A stretch of 25,682 nucleotides of DNA, from assembly GCA_023091735.1 (NCBI GenBank), contig JALKBU010000757.1, forward strand, positions 1 through 25,682, given 5' to 3'. Both the position numbers and the translations under genes were made by a program. Shown here piece after piece: positions 1 through 7,575 of the stretch. The stretch is from Trichomonas tenax (taxonomy: Eukaryota; Parabasalia; Trichomonadida; Trichomonadidae). The notes beneath the pieces were generated by a model that was not told the DNA's origin, did no database searches, and saw nothing but the letters and a program-made list of their open reading frames with translations. Each line of letters opens with the position of its first letter. Position 1 is the stretch's first letter.

Positions 1-112
1 ATTTGTGATTAGATTTACTTATTTATCATCGACAACAACATATTTTACGTTATAAAAATGCTATACAATGGGAATATAATATATTATAATGAGTAAAGCA
101 CATCATGGCAAA

Positions 113-220
113 TCAATGTTTTTGATGTTGTACCAGGGATTTTAGATTTTCAAAATATTGTGCTACGTTACCCTGTAAATTGTTGTTGTTATTTAGCCTT
201 GTATTAAATGCCGAGTTCAT
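113..220 (-). CDS. 35-residue ORF, possibly a truncated gene, divergent from the 89-aa gene
   Basis: ATG at 220-218, stop at 115-113. The product is polar and Asn-rich (five consecutive Asn near residues 10-14) and ends in a Gln/His-rich stretch. I do not recognise it. Support for a real start is positional: the 20 bases ahead of its ATG mirror those ahead of the 89-aa gene on the other strand, so both start codons sit at the ends of the same inverted repeat. The next bases in another frame (about 60-130) stay open for a further 15-17 residues, so this could be a longer gene cut by a frameshift. It may belong to the same mobile element as its neighbour. It could also be chance. Confidence 0.3.
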   Translation of the reverse strand: MNSAFNTRLNNNNNLQGNVAQYFENLKSLVQHQKH

Positions 221-285
221 TTTAATTATAAATAAAAAACATAAACAATGGTATTAATTTCACTTTTTATTTATAATTAAAAATG
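218..285. promoter_or_regulatory. Mirror-image divergent promoter (inverted repeat ending in two ATGs)
   Basis: The left arm (218-238) and right arm (264-285) are inverted copies differing by one T: each reads AAAAATAAATTTATAATT-like AT sequence running into ATG, on opposite strands. The 25-bp centre holds the initiator-like TCACTTTTT of the plus gene. The two starts therefore share an almost identical leader. The arms are seen directly; promoter function is inferred. Confidence 0.55.
260..268 (+). promoter_or_regulatory. Trichomonad-type initiator (TCACTTTTT) for the 89-aa gene
   Basis: TCACTTTTT lies with its A 21 nt before the ATG at 283. Trichomonad genes generally start transcription at a TCA-pyrimidine-W initiator with very short leaders, and this is a close fit. 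Confidence 0.6.
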
Positions 286-552
286 GCTTGGGGATTTTGG
301 AAAAAGCTTAAAGATGTTGCTAAGAAAATTGGTCGTGGAATTAAATCTGGGTTTAATTGGTTACCAAACAATGTTGTTAAACCTGTAGCTAGTTCTTTCG
401 GTGCTCAATTCGGTGATAAACTTAAGGGAATATTACCAAAAGTTGGATTTGAATTTGGTGTAAATAATAATTGTGAGAGAAAACCTGTGATAAATACTGA
501 TGATATTGTTCGAGATGTTGGTTCATGGGTTACTTCTAAACTAAAACGTTAA
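283..552 (+). CDS. Small basic amphipathic protein, likely Maverick/virus-like virion component
   Basis: 89 residues with a clear ATG and an initiator-like TCACTTTTT just upstream. The first 30 residues are rich in Lys, Arg, Trp and Phe at helical spacing (MAWGFWKKLKDVAKK), which would make a cationic amphipathic helix; then comes a Trp-Leu-Pro-Asn-Asn-Val-Val-Lys-Pro segment, a Gly/Phe-rich middle and a basic C-terminus. There is no signal peptide and no obvious transmembrane segment. Short proteins of this build occur in Maverick/Polinton-type elements, where adenovirus-like minor capsid proteins have a membrane-active helix; I infer that link from composition and context, not from a match. 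The stop codon overlaps TAAA, the trichomonad polyadenylation signal. It converges on the broken gene at 690-946. It could instead be a host antimicrobial-like peptide. Confidence 0.6.
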   Translation: MAWGFWKKLKDVAKKIGRGIKSGFNWLPNNVVKPVASSFGAQFGDKLKGILPKVGFEFGVNNNCERKPVINTDDIVRDVGSWVTSKLKR

Positions 553-587
553 AATTATACACGCAACAATTGTCAAATTGTCGCAGC

Positions 588-610
588 CCAATATTATATT
601 AAAATATTGG
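588..610. terminator. Hairpin between convergent small genes
   Basis: CCAATATT (588-595) pairs perfectly with AATATTGG (603-610) across a 7-nt loop, followed by an A/T-rich run. It sits between the 3' ends of two convergent small ORFs, so a 3'-end-forming role is possible. Terminator function is inferred only. Confidence 0.35.
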
Positions 611-689
611 TCCAAAAATAAATTTTTATTTTTATTAAATGGGATTAATAATTTTGCTATTTATTATAGTTGTATATTTCAAGAATAAA

Positions 690-946
690 TCAAGCGTGTA
701 ACACCAAATCACATTCGTTAAGTTTCAATATAATATTATTTAAGATAGCTATAACTTTATTTTTCTTAGCAAGTTTTAGACCAGAAATATTTTCATGAGC
801 ACATCCAGTAATTTTCAAAAGACTTTTATAAATAGTATATAATTTATATTTAACATTTTCTTCATCATCTACTTTAGGATTTCCACCAATGAAATTTCAT
901 TAAATTGTTCTTGTGATAAATTTAGAAGATTTTGAGTTGTTGTCAT
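690..946 (-). pseudogene. Small gene broken by one frameshift (about 85 codons)
   Basis: ATG at 946-944 opens a frame starting MTTTQNLLNLSQEQFNEIS and stops at a TAG near 867. A one-base shift around position 889 opens a clean frame of about 65 codons (GGNPKVDDEENVKYKLYTIY at its start) to a TGA at 692-690. The total span is 257 bases, one short of 258, as expected for a single lost base in an 85-residue gene. The restored reading is hydrophilic and helical with no recognised domain. It converges on the 89-aa gene and probably belongs to the same mobile or virus-derived unit. A sequencing error could explain the shift. Confidence 0.5.
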
Positions 947-1177
947 AATTATTTATTGGAAGAAAAAATATAATAATTTTTTCATAATATATAAAAATTA
1001 TTTTTTATTTTCATCAATTTATAGGAAACCATTAATAAATCATAACAATAAGAATTTAGATTATTAATTAAACAATATATTTTAATAACAAATTATAGAA
1101 ATTATTGGGATTTTGATATAAATGATAAGAAAATTGTTTATTTTATATATTGGGAAAATTATAGTTTTGGATATTCT

Positions 1178-1238
1178 CAGATTGCTGATTTTTAGGGGTT
1201 AGCCAACTTTTTGGATTACCCCGAAAAATCACAATCTG
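1178..1238. repeat. 61-bp hairpin with about 20-bp near-perfect arms
   Basis: CAGATTGCTGATTTTTAGGG at 1178-1197 pairs with CCCGAAAAATCACAATCTG ending at 1238, with one indel and one mismatch; both arms continue through a further T. The inside pairs again (CCAA with TTGG). It lies in the gene-free stretch between the small mobile-like genes and the WDR17-like gene. Beyond this hairpin I see nothing codable between 947 and 1495. Confidence 0.6.
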
Positions 1239-1495
1239 TATACTGTTATATTCATGAAGTAGAAAGACTTTTGGATTCATTCTGTTATTCGGAGATGAAA
1301 TTTCATTTTCGCACACTTTTAAGATTTTTTTGACTTCGTCTGTTAATAACCTTGCAAATGTAACAGAGTAACCCCTTATAATTTTATCAGACCCTATATT
1401 TTATCAAATTTATTCAAATAAATTTTTTGTTTTATAAATATAATCCTCGTCATATAAGGACTCAAAAAAATTAAGAAATGCACTAAAAAACTTGA

Positions 1496-4400
1496 ATGTT
1501 TTTGCCGCGTCGAATTGCAACAGCAGCGAGTGGCATTGTTGCTTCTTCCAAACAGCTTATTTCGTCAAACTCGGAGTATTTCATGTACGGAAGTAAGTTT
1601 TGTCTCTATTTCTACAAAATTCCGGAAATGATTTTATTTGATACGATTTCACGCGCTGAAGACCCGTTTAAGATTACGAGATTGTCGCCAACGAATAAAG
1701 ATTTGGTGTTCTGCTTCACGAGAGGCCTCAAAATGATTCTCTACGATCTTAAAAGTCATCAAATTATCAAAACTTTAACGGATTTCAAGGAAAAACTCAA
1801 AGCGGCGGAATTCAGTATCGATGGCAAATTTATCTACTGCTGTTTTTCCGATGTGTCGATTATTCTAAGCATTAATGTTCAAGATTATTCATTTCAACAA
1901 ATAGGAATCTCTGTTGCATCACCGAGAATGTTTGTTCCTGTGCCATCTATGCCTGGCATGTTGTTATTTGCACATCATGGCGATGATTTTGTCATGGTTA
2001 ATGCAGAAACAGGTGAATCAACAGATACAAGAATCATTACTTGTCCTTACGCAATTAAATTCGATCCATTGAACTTAAATAACTGCCTTTTAATTACAAA
2101 ACTCAAGAAATGGGCATATCTTATAATTCAGCCAAGAACTCGAATTATTACAATTTGTGATCGCCAAAATATACAAATGTCAAGTGGTGATTGGATCCCC
2201 GCAATACCAGGCCACATTATCACAGGAGATAAGAATCATGGAATTATTTATATTTGGTCTGTCTCGAGTGGCGCAATGGTACATTCTCAGACAATTGGAG
2301 ATAGCGCTGTTACAAACATCACGCGTATCACAAACAAAGATTTTGCTGTCGCATTTGAAGATGGCATGATTGGCCTTTACGATGTCAATGCAAAACAGAT
2401 GGAAGTTAAAGTCCCACGTGCGCACGTCAACACTGTTTTCGCAGCGAACTTTTTGCCAACTGATCCAAATATTTTAGCGACGGCAGGTGGAGACGGAAGA
2501 GTTTGCTTCTGGCAACTTCCAAATCTAAAGCAGATGCAAGGATTCACTCTTGAGGATAATAATCACAGTCTTTATTCAATGAATTTCTCAGGAGGCGGTG
2601 GATATATCGCAACAGGAAACGCCAAAGGAGAAGTTTGCATATTTTCCACAAAAACAAATAAATTATTGTCGAAAATTCGCCTTCACAGCAGCAATATCTT
2701 GAGTTTGCAGTGGTCTCCAACGCGTCCAAATATCATCGCCACTGCTGGACAGGATAACCAAGCATTTATTTATGATATTCAAGCGAAAAATGTTGTTGTC
2801 AAAGTTTCTGTCAAAAACGAATTCAGGCATCTCCAATGGAGCAGAAAGAACGAAACTCTTGCTATAGCATGCGGCGATGGTTCTCTCTACGTCAGAATGG
2901 ATGGAGGTTCGTACTTCATCATCAAAGGTTCGAAAGCTCCTCTTTTCGATGTCCAATGGTCACCAAATGATGATAATTTAGTCGCCTCAACAGATGACGA
3001 TGGTAACGTCCTTGTTTTCGATGTTGCAAAAAAGACTTCTATGAAAGCTCAAGGCCACAAAGGTCCAGCGAGATGTGTTGCATGGGTAGAAAACCAGTCA
3101 AATCTTCTCTTATCAGGTGGTTATGATGGGAGAGTTATTTTCTGGAACTTTAAGCATATGACACAGATCATGAACATTGTTATGCATTCTGGACACATCT
3201 ACGGCATTGCTATGCATCCTCTGTATCCAAACATGTTCGCAACAATATCATATGACTGTACAGTCAGGTTATGGAGTTTGGAACAATCTTTCCCCAAGAA
3301 GAAACTCGAAGCTCTGTTAAGTGGCGAAAATTATGCGATCTCGAAGTATTGTTTTTATAACGGAGTTTTTGCTTTGGAGAAACTTCTTCACAGAGTTACA
3401 AAAGATGGAACAAGATTATCATTCAAGGATGATGATGTTATTCACATCAGAGATGTTCTCAGGATTGCGAAGAAGCGTGTTCAAAAATTAACGCAATCGC
3501 TTCCATCTGAGCAAAGCCAGATCATGCGTTCAAAGAATGCACGTAAAATGGCAATGGATGCTGCTGAACTCGCATTAAAGAGCGGTCATCCGAAGAAATA
3601 CTGTGAACTGATGTTCGTTTGTGGTGAATTTGATATGGCTTTGTCTGTTGCTCCTTCAGTCTCATATAACTTCTGGCATACATTAGTCTCTGCACGCGCA
3701 GCAATGCTCAAAGGTTCTCAAGAAGCTGCAGATCTCATGATTATCGCTGGAAAGCCTTTGGATGCAATTGATGAGTTAATTTCTCAAGGATGCTATGATG
3801 CTGCTTTATTGGTTGCTTCAGCAATGCGTGAGCAGACTTTCACACCAACATCACGTATCGAATTCTCACCTGGTGATGGTGATTCTGATTTTGATTTCAT
3901 CAAAGAAGATTTCGAAAACGATGATTTCCTTGTTTACCGCATTGCATCACAAAAGTCTCGCAACCTTGCACTCGAGGGACAACCATTCCTTTCAGCTGCA
4001 GCACTTCTTTCTATTGGCGATGTCGTTGGATGCATTTGGAGACTTATTCACGCTGGTGAGCTTGGATGGGCTTATCAAGTTGCTAAGTTAACAGACAAAC
4101 TTACTGATGACATTGCAGAACTCTTCTTTAAGTGGTGCTGCAAGCACGGACTCGGTACGCAGGCATTCTCCGGTCTTTCTCCAGTAATGAAGAGATCACT
4201 TTCTCCTTACATGGGAATCAAAGGAGAATCAGACCTCAACGCGTTCTATGAAAGAAACGGCATGAAGAAAGTTGGTGAATACTTATCAGAAGCTAAGCAC
4301 AGTCGTGGACTTCCACAAGCTGCTTTCATGGTTCTCGCTGGAAGAGTTGATGAAGCAATCCAGACAGCTGTTGCCACTGCTAAACAGATAATGTCGAAAC

Positions 4401-4993
4401 CAGATTTCGATTATATGCTTCTCAAGCAGGCAGTTACGTTCATATCAAATACTGCACCACATTGTGATCCAAGTCAGCCTCATTGGGTCGCTGCTATCGC
4501 CATATGTCATTACTTCGGTGCCTATAAAGCATTTTGGCGTGGTTTCCATAAAGTTCTTCCAATGCTTGCTACCGCTTTCGAAAATGTTGCCAATAAGTCT
4601 GGTGAAGACTATTTGAAGGCTAAAATCGAAGAAGTCAATTTGCTTGTTTCTCTCGGCCTTGCAACGAATGTAGAGCACTTCACTAAATTCACACAGAGCA
4701 AGAATCTCACTGAGCACGCTGCCATTAAAGCTGCTGCACAATCTGTTAAAACAGGCGCTGCAAATAACTTCATTGGTGGAACTACTGTTGTAGCTGCATC
4801 ACCTGGAGTTGTTCCTGTCGATGTCGATGCTGTTAATGATACATTATCTTTCTGGACAGGAAAGAGAATCCGCGGAAACGCAATAATGCTTGATGACAAC
4901 AAATCAATGCTTTCCGTTGAAATGGGCTTAATGTTTGGTCTCGTCACTCCTTTCTCACCTCTCCCATCTTCTGCACTATTCTTCCCATTCTAA
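1496..4993 (+). CDS. WDR17-like WD40 repeat protein
   Basis: 1165 residues. Residues 1-600 carry two consecutive sets of WD40 repeats, with blades ending in VCFWQL, VIFWNF and VRLWSL and typical phrases such as ILATAGGDGRV, IIATAGQDNQ and LLLSGGYDGRV. The last blade (HIYGIAMHPLYPNMFATIS then VRLWSL) resembles the end of the propeller in animal WDR17, and the C-terminal half resembles the WDR17 alpha-solenoid, notably around residue 700 (CELMFVCGEFDMALSVAP, then Asp-Ala-Ile-Asp-Glu-Leu). Human WDR17 is about 1300 residues, so the length fits. Its molecular function is not established; the propeller-plus-solenoid architecture recalls coat and intraflagellar-transport proteins, so a scaffold role is an inference. 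An upstream ATG at 1478 is followed at once by a stop, which supports the ATG at 1496. A TCA at 1462 may be the initiator. No introns are seen. Confidence 0.85.
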   Translation: MFLPRRIATAASGIVASSKQLISSNSEYFMYGSKFCLYFYKIPEMILFDTISRAEDPFKITRLSPTNKDLVFCFTRGLKMILYDLKSHQIIKTLTDFKEKLKAAEFSIDGKFIYCCFSDVSIILSINVQDYSFQQIGISVASPRMFVPVPSMPGMLLFAHHGDDFVMVNAETGESTDTRIITCPYAIKFDPLNLNNCLLITKLKKWAYLIIQPRTRIITICDRQNIQMSSGDWIPAIPGHIITGDKNHGIIYIWSVSSGAMVHSQTIGDSAVTNITRITNKDFAVAFEDGMIGLYDVNAKQMEVKVPRAHVNTVFAANFLPTDPNILATAGGDGRVCFWQLPNLKQMQGFTLEDNNHSLYSMNFSGGGGYIATGNAKGEVCIFSTKTNKLLSKIRLHSSNILSLQWSPTRPNIIATAGQDNQAFIYDIQAKNVVVKVSVKNEFRHLQWSRKNETLAIACGDGSLYVRMDGGSYFIIKGSKAPLFDVQWSPNDDNLVASTDDDGNVLVFDVAKKTSMKAQGHKGPARCVAWVENQSNLLLSGGYDGRVIFWNFKHMTQIMNIVMHSGHIYGIAMHPLYPNMFATISYDCTVRLWSLEQSFPKKKLEALLSGENYAISKYCFYNGVFALEKLLHRVTKDGTRLSFKDDDVIHIRDVLRIAKKRVQKLTQSLPSEQSQIMRSKNARKMAMDAAELALKSGHPKKYCELMFVCGEFDMALSVAPSVSYNFWHTLVSARAAMLKGSQEAADLMIIAGKPLDAIDELISQGCYDAALLVASAMREQTFTPTSRIEFSPGDGDSDFDFIKEDFENDDFLVYRIASQKSRNLALEGQPFLSAAALLSIGDVVGCIWRLIHAGELGWAYQVAKLTDKLTDDIAELFFKWCCKHGLGTQAFSGLSPVMKRSLSPYMGIKGESDLNAFYERNGMKKVGEYLSEAKHSRGLPQAAFMVLAGRVDEAIQTAVATAKQIMSKPDFDYMLLKQAVTFISNTAPHCDPSQPHWVAAIAICHYFGAYKAFWRGFHKVLPMLATAFENVANKSGEDYLKAKIEEVNLLVSLGLATNVEHFTKFTQSKNLTEHAAIKAAAQSVKTGAANNFIGGTTVVAASPGVVPVDVDAVNDTLSFWTGKRIRGNAIMLDDNKSMLSVEMGLMFGLVTPFSPLPSSALFFPF

Positions 4994-5256
4994 TCATTAT
5001 GTATTTTTATTTGTATTCTTGTTAAATATTGTTATAATTATTTCAAGCCTTACTCTATGACCACAGCCCTTCAAAACTCGATTCTTTCATTATATATTTT
5101 ATTTGAAAAAAGAAATCTTGTTGATAAAGCAAAATGAATAAAGATCGAGAGCTTGATAAAATTATTGAGGGGTAATTTAATAAAGGGGGAATTTAAGGAA
5201 ATAGTGGGGAATTTCCTCCTATCAAAACTAAAATAGGGAAAATTGTTGTCACATTT

Positions 5257-5263
5257 TCATTTT
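5257..5263 (+). promoter_or_regulatory. Initiator-like TCATTTT for the prenyltransferase gene
   Basis: TCATTTT with its A 18 nt before the ATG at 5277 fits the short-leader trichomonad initiator. A second TCA follows at 5263-5265, so the exact start is uncertain. Confidence 0.5.
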
Positions 5264-5276
5264 CAAAAATAGAAAA

Positions 5277-6182
5277 ATGAGTGAATCAGAGAATTATGAT
5301 AATAGCGAGAGCATAGATAAGCAACCAAGCTTCTGGGACGATTATTCCGACGTTGAACCATTACCTTTGGCAAAGCAAGTCCCCGGATTTTTCGAAATTC
5401 ATTATACAGATGATTACAAGCAACTGATGGGTGTATTTTTCGCACTCTACACGAAGAGGGAGTACTCTGAGCGTGCTCTTAAGATGTGCAATAAAGTTTT
5501 AAGTCTGTTTCCACTCCATCATTCTGCATGGAGCTACAAAATGCTGATTTACGACCATATTGGATTCGATGTCAACACAGTTAAGTCCGAGGTCGAACTA
5601 GAAATCGTTAAAGACACAAAAATTTATCAAGCGTGGCTATTTTATCAGTGGATCGCTGAAAAAGAGCCAATTGATCCGGTTCCACTGATCAAGCAGGTTT
5701 TTGCTGCCGAACCGAAGAATTTCCATGCTTGGAGTTTCATTGTTTGGTCCGCAAAGAAATGGAACAAAGCCAACGAATTGTACAAAATCTGTTTGGACAT
5801 GATTGACATTGATTCCAGAAACAACAGTGCTTGGTCTGCGAGACTTGTAGCCATAGAACTTCTTAAATTAGATCCTGATGCAGAATTTGATGCAGCTATT
5901 ACTTTGATTCGTGAAATTCCTAGAAATGAATCAATCAGAAACTTCATGTATGGTCTTTGCGATAAGTATCCACAATTAATTCCAAAATTAGATGCGATTG
6001 GTGAAGAGCTTTGTGAAAAAGATCCAGATAATTATAACGCCTATCGCATATTGATGTATAAGGCGGCTCTTGACAAAGATACAGAAAAAATTAATAATTT
6101 ATGCGACCAATTGATTCGTGTGGATCCAATTCGTACTAATTACTACAACCTCCTCAAAGCTGGCACTATTCAATATATGTAA
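5277..6182 (+). CDS. Protein farnesyltransferase/geranylgeranyltransferase type I alpha subunit
   Basis: 301 residues built of PPTA (prenyltransferase alpha) helical-pair repeats, each centred on an Asn/His-x-x-Ala-Trp core: HHSAW (81-85), KIYQAW (115-120), KNFHAW (147-152), NNSAW (182-186), NYNAY (252-256). The N-terminus (DDYSDVEPLP, then SERALKMCNKVLSL) matches the family start. Lys115 and Tyr117 correspond to the lysine and tyrosine in the PKNYQVW motif of animal FNTA that act near the diphosphate. The alpha subunit pairs with CaaX-type beta subunits to prenylate small GTPases in the cytosol. The usual His-His-Arg-Arg after the second core is Leu-Phe-Tyr-Gln here, and the protein is somewhat short. 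A Rab (type II) alpha subunit is less likely. The gene follows WDR17 in tandem with its own promoter. Confidence 0.88.
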   Translation: MSESENYDNSESIDKQPSFWDDYSDVEPLPLAKQVPGFFEIHYTDDYKQLMGVFFALYTKREYSERALKMCNKVLSLFPLHHSAWSYKMLIYDHIGFDVNTVKSEVELEIVKDTKIYQAWLFYQWIAEKEPIDPVPLIKQVFAAEPKNFHAWSFIVWSAKKWNKANELYKICLDMIDIDSRNNSAWSARLVAIELLKLDPDAEFDAAITLIREIPRNESIRNFMYGLCDKYPQLIPKLDAIGEELCEKDPDNYNAYRILMYKAALDKDTEKINNLCDQLIRVDPIRTNYYNLLKAGTIQYM

Positions 6183-6566
6183 TGTGTAATATATTAAACT
6201 TATTCTTTGCCACAAATCAGTAACACTTCAATACGCATGATATCTAACTGCATTCCTATTTGTGCAGGTGTGAAATCCATGTTTCTTATTCAATATGAGA
6301 ATCAAGAAAAAAATTATACTTAATTAGTCTCAAGATCTTATGTATTTGTATCCCATAACGCATACTGTATATTTGTGACTTTGTTTTTTTGGTGCGTTTC
6401 AGTATTAGAAAATTTGCACAAAATTTATTTAAAATAATCACATGGCAAATAATTAAACGAAAATAGTGTTGCTGTAGATATATTTGGAAAAGTGAAACTC
6501 TTTGTATATACTGTGAAATATATAAATGATTAATAATAATAACAATGAAAAACAGTTTATGAATAC
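6183..6566. other. Convergent intergenic region, no gene seen
   Basis: This 384-bp AT-rich stretch separates the 3' ends of two converging genes. I find no RNA gene or convincing repeat. The ORF that opens at 6526 on the plus strand is antisense to the EF-hand gene. Confidence 0.6.
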
Positions 6567-7121
6567 TTATTGGAACAAAAATCCTCCGAAAATATATTGC
6601 TTGCCGTATAATAGAACTGGACTGTTCACATTCTTTGTGAGGTCATCATATTCAGCCTTCGAAATAGATTGGTGTCCATGTTTGAAATGGAGCTGCTGCT
6701 CGAAGGCTTTGTCGGCACCTTTGTGTGTGAAAAACATATTTGCTTTTAATTCAGATATAAATAACTTCGCATTGAAATTTCCATCGTTCTCTTTAAAGAG
6801 CAAATATAAAAGCTCTTTGAGCTCCTTGTTTGAGACAGCTGGTCTCAGTGGGAAGTAAAGTTTGAAAAATCCTTCGAAATGAATTGCTCCTTCTTCATCG
6901 GCCTCCAGATAATTTCGCATTTCTCGTTTCACATCTTCGTGGATGATAGGGAAAATTACATCAAACGCATCTTTCGAAATTTCTTTTCCATCTGCGCACG
7001 CGATTCTGAACTTATCATACATGGCAAGGATAACTTCGCGGCCTACGTGATGTTTCTGTCGAATTTCGTCGATCTTTTGTTCAACTTTTTGGGGCAAAAC
7101 TTGGCTGCTTTGATTACCCAT
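6567..7121 (-). CDS. EF-hand-like protein with N-myristoylation signal (calcineurin B-like fold)
   Basis: 184 residues starting MGNQSSQ, which fits an N-myristoylation signal (Gly2, Ser6) as in calcineurin B and recoverin-type proteins. The helix-loop pattern suggests four EF-hand units, all degenerate: loop 2 (residues 73-84) keeps acidic residues at positions 1, 3 and 5, Gly at 6 and Ile at 8 but has Gly instead of Glu at 12; loop 4 (146-157) keeps Ile at 8 and Glu at 12 but has Phe/His instead of acidic ligands. Calcium binding is therefore doubtful. A membrane-anchored regulatory subunit of a phosphatase or kinase is one possibility, inferred from the fold. The ATG at 7121 is supported by an initiator-like TCAAAAA 17 nt upstream. 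It is tandem with the coiled-coil gene to its right and convergent with the prenyltransferase gene. Confidence 0.65.
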   Translation of the reverse strand: MGNQSSQVLPQKVEQKIDEIRQKHHVGREVILAMYDKFRIACADGKEISKDAFDVIFPIIHEDVKREMRNYLEADEEGAIHFEGFFKLYFPLRPAVSNKELKELLYLLFKENDGNFNAKLFISELKANMFFTHKGADKAFEQQLHFKHGHQSISKAEYDDLTKNVNSPVLLYGKQYIFGGFLFQ

Positions 7122-7133
7122 ATTTTTTTCCGA

Positions 7134-7140
7134 TTTTTGA
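7134..7140 (-). promoter_or_regulatory. Initiator-like TCAAAAA for the EF-hand gene
   Basis: Read on the minus strand, TCAAAAATCGG lies with its A 17 nt before the ATG at 7121, matching the short-leader trichomonad pattern. Confidence 0.45.
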
Positions 7141-7322
7141 CAAAATTATTGCAACCAGTCATCGCAACATCTTACGCATTCATTTTTAAATTTAAAAAAT
7201 CTTCAAAATGAAAAGTTTACGTGTTAGGTATTCTTTATATGTCAAAACTCATTATTTACATGGCATATTTTTACTAACCTATTTCTCGCTCCAAAATCAC
7301 ATCCAGACGACATCTATAAATC

Positions 7323-7430
7323 TAAACTACATTTTTTAAACTAGGTACTCTACGGGCGTGGCCCTCACAATATTGAGGGAGCCCCCTTGAAAAAATTGAG
7401 AGGAATACCTAGATTAAAAAATGTTGTTTA
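7323..7430. mobile_element. 108-bp palindromic MITE-like element
   Basis: The terminal arms are 25 bp each (7323-7347 and 7406-7430) and match as inverted repeats with two mismatches. They begin TAAAC and end GTTTA, so a TA duplication is possible. Inside, CCCTCA (7362-7367) and TGAGGG (7374-7379) form the central hairpin around CAATAT. There is no coding capacity. It sits in the 454-bp gap upstream of the EF-hand gene and downstream of the coiled-coil gene. A transposon-derived MITE is the simplest reading; a structured transcript end is the alternative. Confidence 0.5.
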
Positions 7431-7575
7431 CATTCCTTCATTTTTTCAACCTTTCCATATTTATTTGATAATTTAAAAATCACGAATTTAAAGTCAAGAT
7501 TTAAAAAAAAATGGTATCAATTTCCTAAATACATTAAATATTTTTACAGATAAGAACAAAAAACAAAGTTGAAAT

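Noticed and set aside
6526..6858. 110-codon plus-strand ORF
   Set aside because: It lies antisense over the EF-hand gene, whose composition, start context and myristoylation signal are far more convincing.
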